Source: Conidiobolus incongruus B7586 (lineage: Eukaryota > Entomophthoromycota > Entomophthoromycetes > Entomophthorales > Conidiobolaceae). From it: DNA of 22,049 nucleotides. The notes beneath the pieces were generated by a model, which saw nothing but the letters and a program-made list of their open reading frames with translations, was not told the DNA's origin and did no database searches. Numbering within the stretch: the stretch's first letter is position 1; every line of letters begins with the position of its first letter. Shown piece after piece: positions 19,505-22,049 of the stretch. The position numbers were made by a program, and so were the translations under genes. The DNA is taken from the NCBI GenBank assembly GCA_000697335.1, contig JNEM01006318.1, positions 1 to 22,049 of the forward strand, given 5' to 3'.

Positions 19505-22049
19505 CATATTTAGAAATTTGTCAAATTAGAAATAAAAATCCGGTTTTGTAATACTATTATAATATTTAATTGCGATTGTTCACTTTAATTTAATATGAAA
19601 ATCAGTTTCCAATATATCTAGTTTATTAATTACCTCCAATATGAGTCTATATTAGTGGGATGGTGTAAATTATATCTACACTGTGCAGTTTTTCTCTTTA
19701 TCTCTAAATTGAATACTAATAATAAAATATGATTTTCTAATAGCAGTTGAAAATTGTTATGATATGAATTCATTTCACATTAATAAATATGGAATTGAAA
19801 ACTAGTTAAATTGATTTAAAAGATGGATAAAAAATGTACAACAATAGTCAAGTATCTAATTAATACCCATATAGTTTTACATATTCATAATATATTAAAC
19901 ATATTAACTCAAGTAGTTTCAAAATGAATTTTTTAAATATATTAACATTTCAAATTATCCTTTTTAAAATACCAAAAAATTAAAAATTCTTATAAAAAAT
20001 TAATTAAAATCAATATTAAATATATCATTATTTGATAATAAAGAGATACTTAATATATATATGAATAAAATTCTTTTAAAATTTCAATTTATTTTAGTAT
20101 ATTTATACCATAAATAAATGATTTACAATTCTTTAAAACTCTGTTAAACTGATTGATTATATAAATTTACACAAATATACCTTTTTACAAAGAGTGAATT
20201 GGAGCTTAGAATAAATAAAAAGTTAGACTAAAATTTCCAAGGTAATAGAAAATAATTAAAGCAAATTAGAAACTCCAAGGCGCATATGACTAATAGAATA
20301 AAATAGAACCAAAAAGATATATTAATACTTATAATCCATTATCAATACTGGAAAATTTAATAAATTTCAAATTTTTAACAAATTTTTAAACGATTGCTTG
20401 AAGAAAAAAAACTGTCAAGCATGATATTTCATTAATTATCAGACTTGTTTATAAGTTCAAAAATGTAGACTTAAATTGAAATAAAATATGGTTTAAATTG
20501 AATAAATAGTTTTACCTCAAATTTTCAATGTCCATCAGCTGCTAAATCAAAGAGTGGAACTGATTACAAAATTGGCCAAAAAAGTTCTGGTTAATGGTTA
20601 ATGTGCATTCAGTTATTTTATAGCTATGCGATGTTAGTTTTAATATAAAGATCCTTCAGATCATTTGGTCAATATGAGGATTTGGTAGTATTGAATTATC
20701 AAGCAATCTCAAAGGTTGATTTTATTTATATTTCAATCTAATATTATTCTAATTAATATCAAAAGACCTAGAAATTGAATTAGTGAAAATATGCTCATTC
20801 TTGAAAAATTATTCATATCACTATATATTTGAAGAATTCAATATTGATAAATATTTAACTAGTACTTATATATATATATAATTAACTGTTTAAATCAATA
20901 TATGTGATTTTATATCTTTATTATATTGTTATTGTCTTAATTTATAAAAATGTCGTTTATTACTCATTGAATACAAATGTTTTGTAAAAATTTTGTTATA
21001 ATAATTAAAATTTCATTTATTATTTTACATCTTTAACCCACTCAAAGAAAAACTTTTTTAACTGACTTTGAAGAAAGGTGTTAAATTTGAAATAAATAAT
21101 TATTAAAATTTTATAAAAAAATTAAATTTTTATTTGATTTCATAATATATATTTATCATTTACTATCCAAATTTTGAATTGAGTATTAATCCTCCTTGAC
21201 ATATTATTTATTTTAATCATTATATTATACAACTAACCCATTTCGTATAAAATAACCTTCCTAATAACTATTGGATATATGTATTTGATCAAAATATTAA
21301 CTGCTTAAATCCAAGTTTGTAATATGTTGATTTTATCAATTAAACTTAAAATTTATGAAGTGTGATATATATATATATATTTAGTCTCATTTATAATTTT
21401 TTATGAAAATATCTAAATTAACGTAAAGAAATATTTCCCTTTCAATTTCTATTTTTTAAAGAATATTAATAAGATTTCAATCTTTTAATTAGTTTTATGC
21501 ACTAAAATTTTAAAATTAAAATAGTAGGTTAAAATATGGTGAAATATTAGTGTATATTAATAAACTTCAGATTTTATATTTAATATTATCCCTATAAAAT
21601 TAATATTTAGGAAAATTTTAAAATTAAAAATAAAATTATCAATATATAAATAAAAAATTAATTTTTTTATTAATCATTAATAATTCTTTGGTATATTTTT
21701 GATATACTTTTAAAACTTAAATATAATTATTTTTATTAAAAAACGAAATTTAAGATTCCATAAACTAATTTAATTTATTTATAGTAATTTTTTTCTTCTA
21801 AATATAATTTTCAATTGCCAAATTAATGAATATATTAGATATGGTAATATATTAGATTTTTGTATAGTTATTATATAATCTAATAATTATCTTGAATTTA
21901 TAATAAAAATATCATTAAATATTGTTTTAATTTAATTAATAATATAAAATCTTTTATATTAAATTTGATTTTAAAAACTATAAAAAACTATAATATTTTA
22001 ATACACCTAAATAATCATAAATAATTAATTAATAGAAAATATATATATT

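Larger units (their letters stand above)
19143..22049. other. Long AT-rich spacer right of the dehydrogenase gene
   Basis: About 2.9 kb with no supported gene. It contains the trinucleotide repeat and hairpin listed separately and short TA runs near 20870 and 21367. A patch at about 20510-20720 is less AT-rich and might be an old gene or repeat remnant, but no frame stands out. Confidence 0.5.

Overview
The window is very AT-rich eukaryotic nuclear DNA, probably from a fungus. The clearest gene is an uninterrupted 350-residue zinc alcohol dehydrogenase of the NADP-dependent yeast ADH6/ADH7 (cinnamyl-alcohol-dehydrogenase-like) type. Gene starts are preceded by TATA boxes and 3' ends carry AATAAA signals. 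There are solo LTR-like repeats and no operon-like spacing. The combination of AT-rich spacers and C-ending codon bias in short intron-less genes suggests an early-diverging, AT-rich fungus. That placement is an inference; no rRNA or marker gene is present to confirm it.

Left part (1-457): an LTR-like repeat lies directly against an inverted fragment of the same family, best read as one LTR nested in another. A third, complete copy (11079-11431) has TGTTG/CAACA ends and a 4-base direct repeat, CTAT, on both sides.

Gene cluster (about 600-6750): four copies of one small secreted-protein gene alternate in strand (-,+,-,+) at 1.5-1.8 kb spacing. The family matches nothing I recognise: a signal peptide, a Tyr-rich stretch, a C-x9-C-x2-C motif and two runs where hydrophobic residues alternate with Asp, Lys, Ser, Asn or Gly. 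Copies 1 and 2 are broken (lost start codon; frameshift). Copies 3 and 4 are intact and identical over 263 coding bases in a row, although their flanks differ, which points to gene conversion. All four keep the same promoter layout: a TTGATTCAGG-like box about 130-150 bases upstream and a TATA box, decayed in the two dead copies, about 65-77 bases upstream of the start.

Middle part (about 8.7-14.1 kb): two heavily broken coding-like stretches of unknown origin (fossils), the complete LTR repeat, and a compact block of about 460 bases much richer in G+C and CpG than its surroundings, whose nature I cannot fix.

Right part (18020-19072): the alcohol dehydrogenase on the minus strand, with its own TATA box and poly(A) signal, between long AT-rich spacers (about 4 kb left, 3 kb right) holding only simple repeats and hairpins. 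The dehydrogenase and the small secreted proteins share a promoter style but no evident pathway. The strongest candidate for something undescribed is the alternating secreted-protein cluster with its CDS-limited homogenisation.
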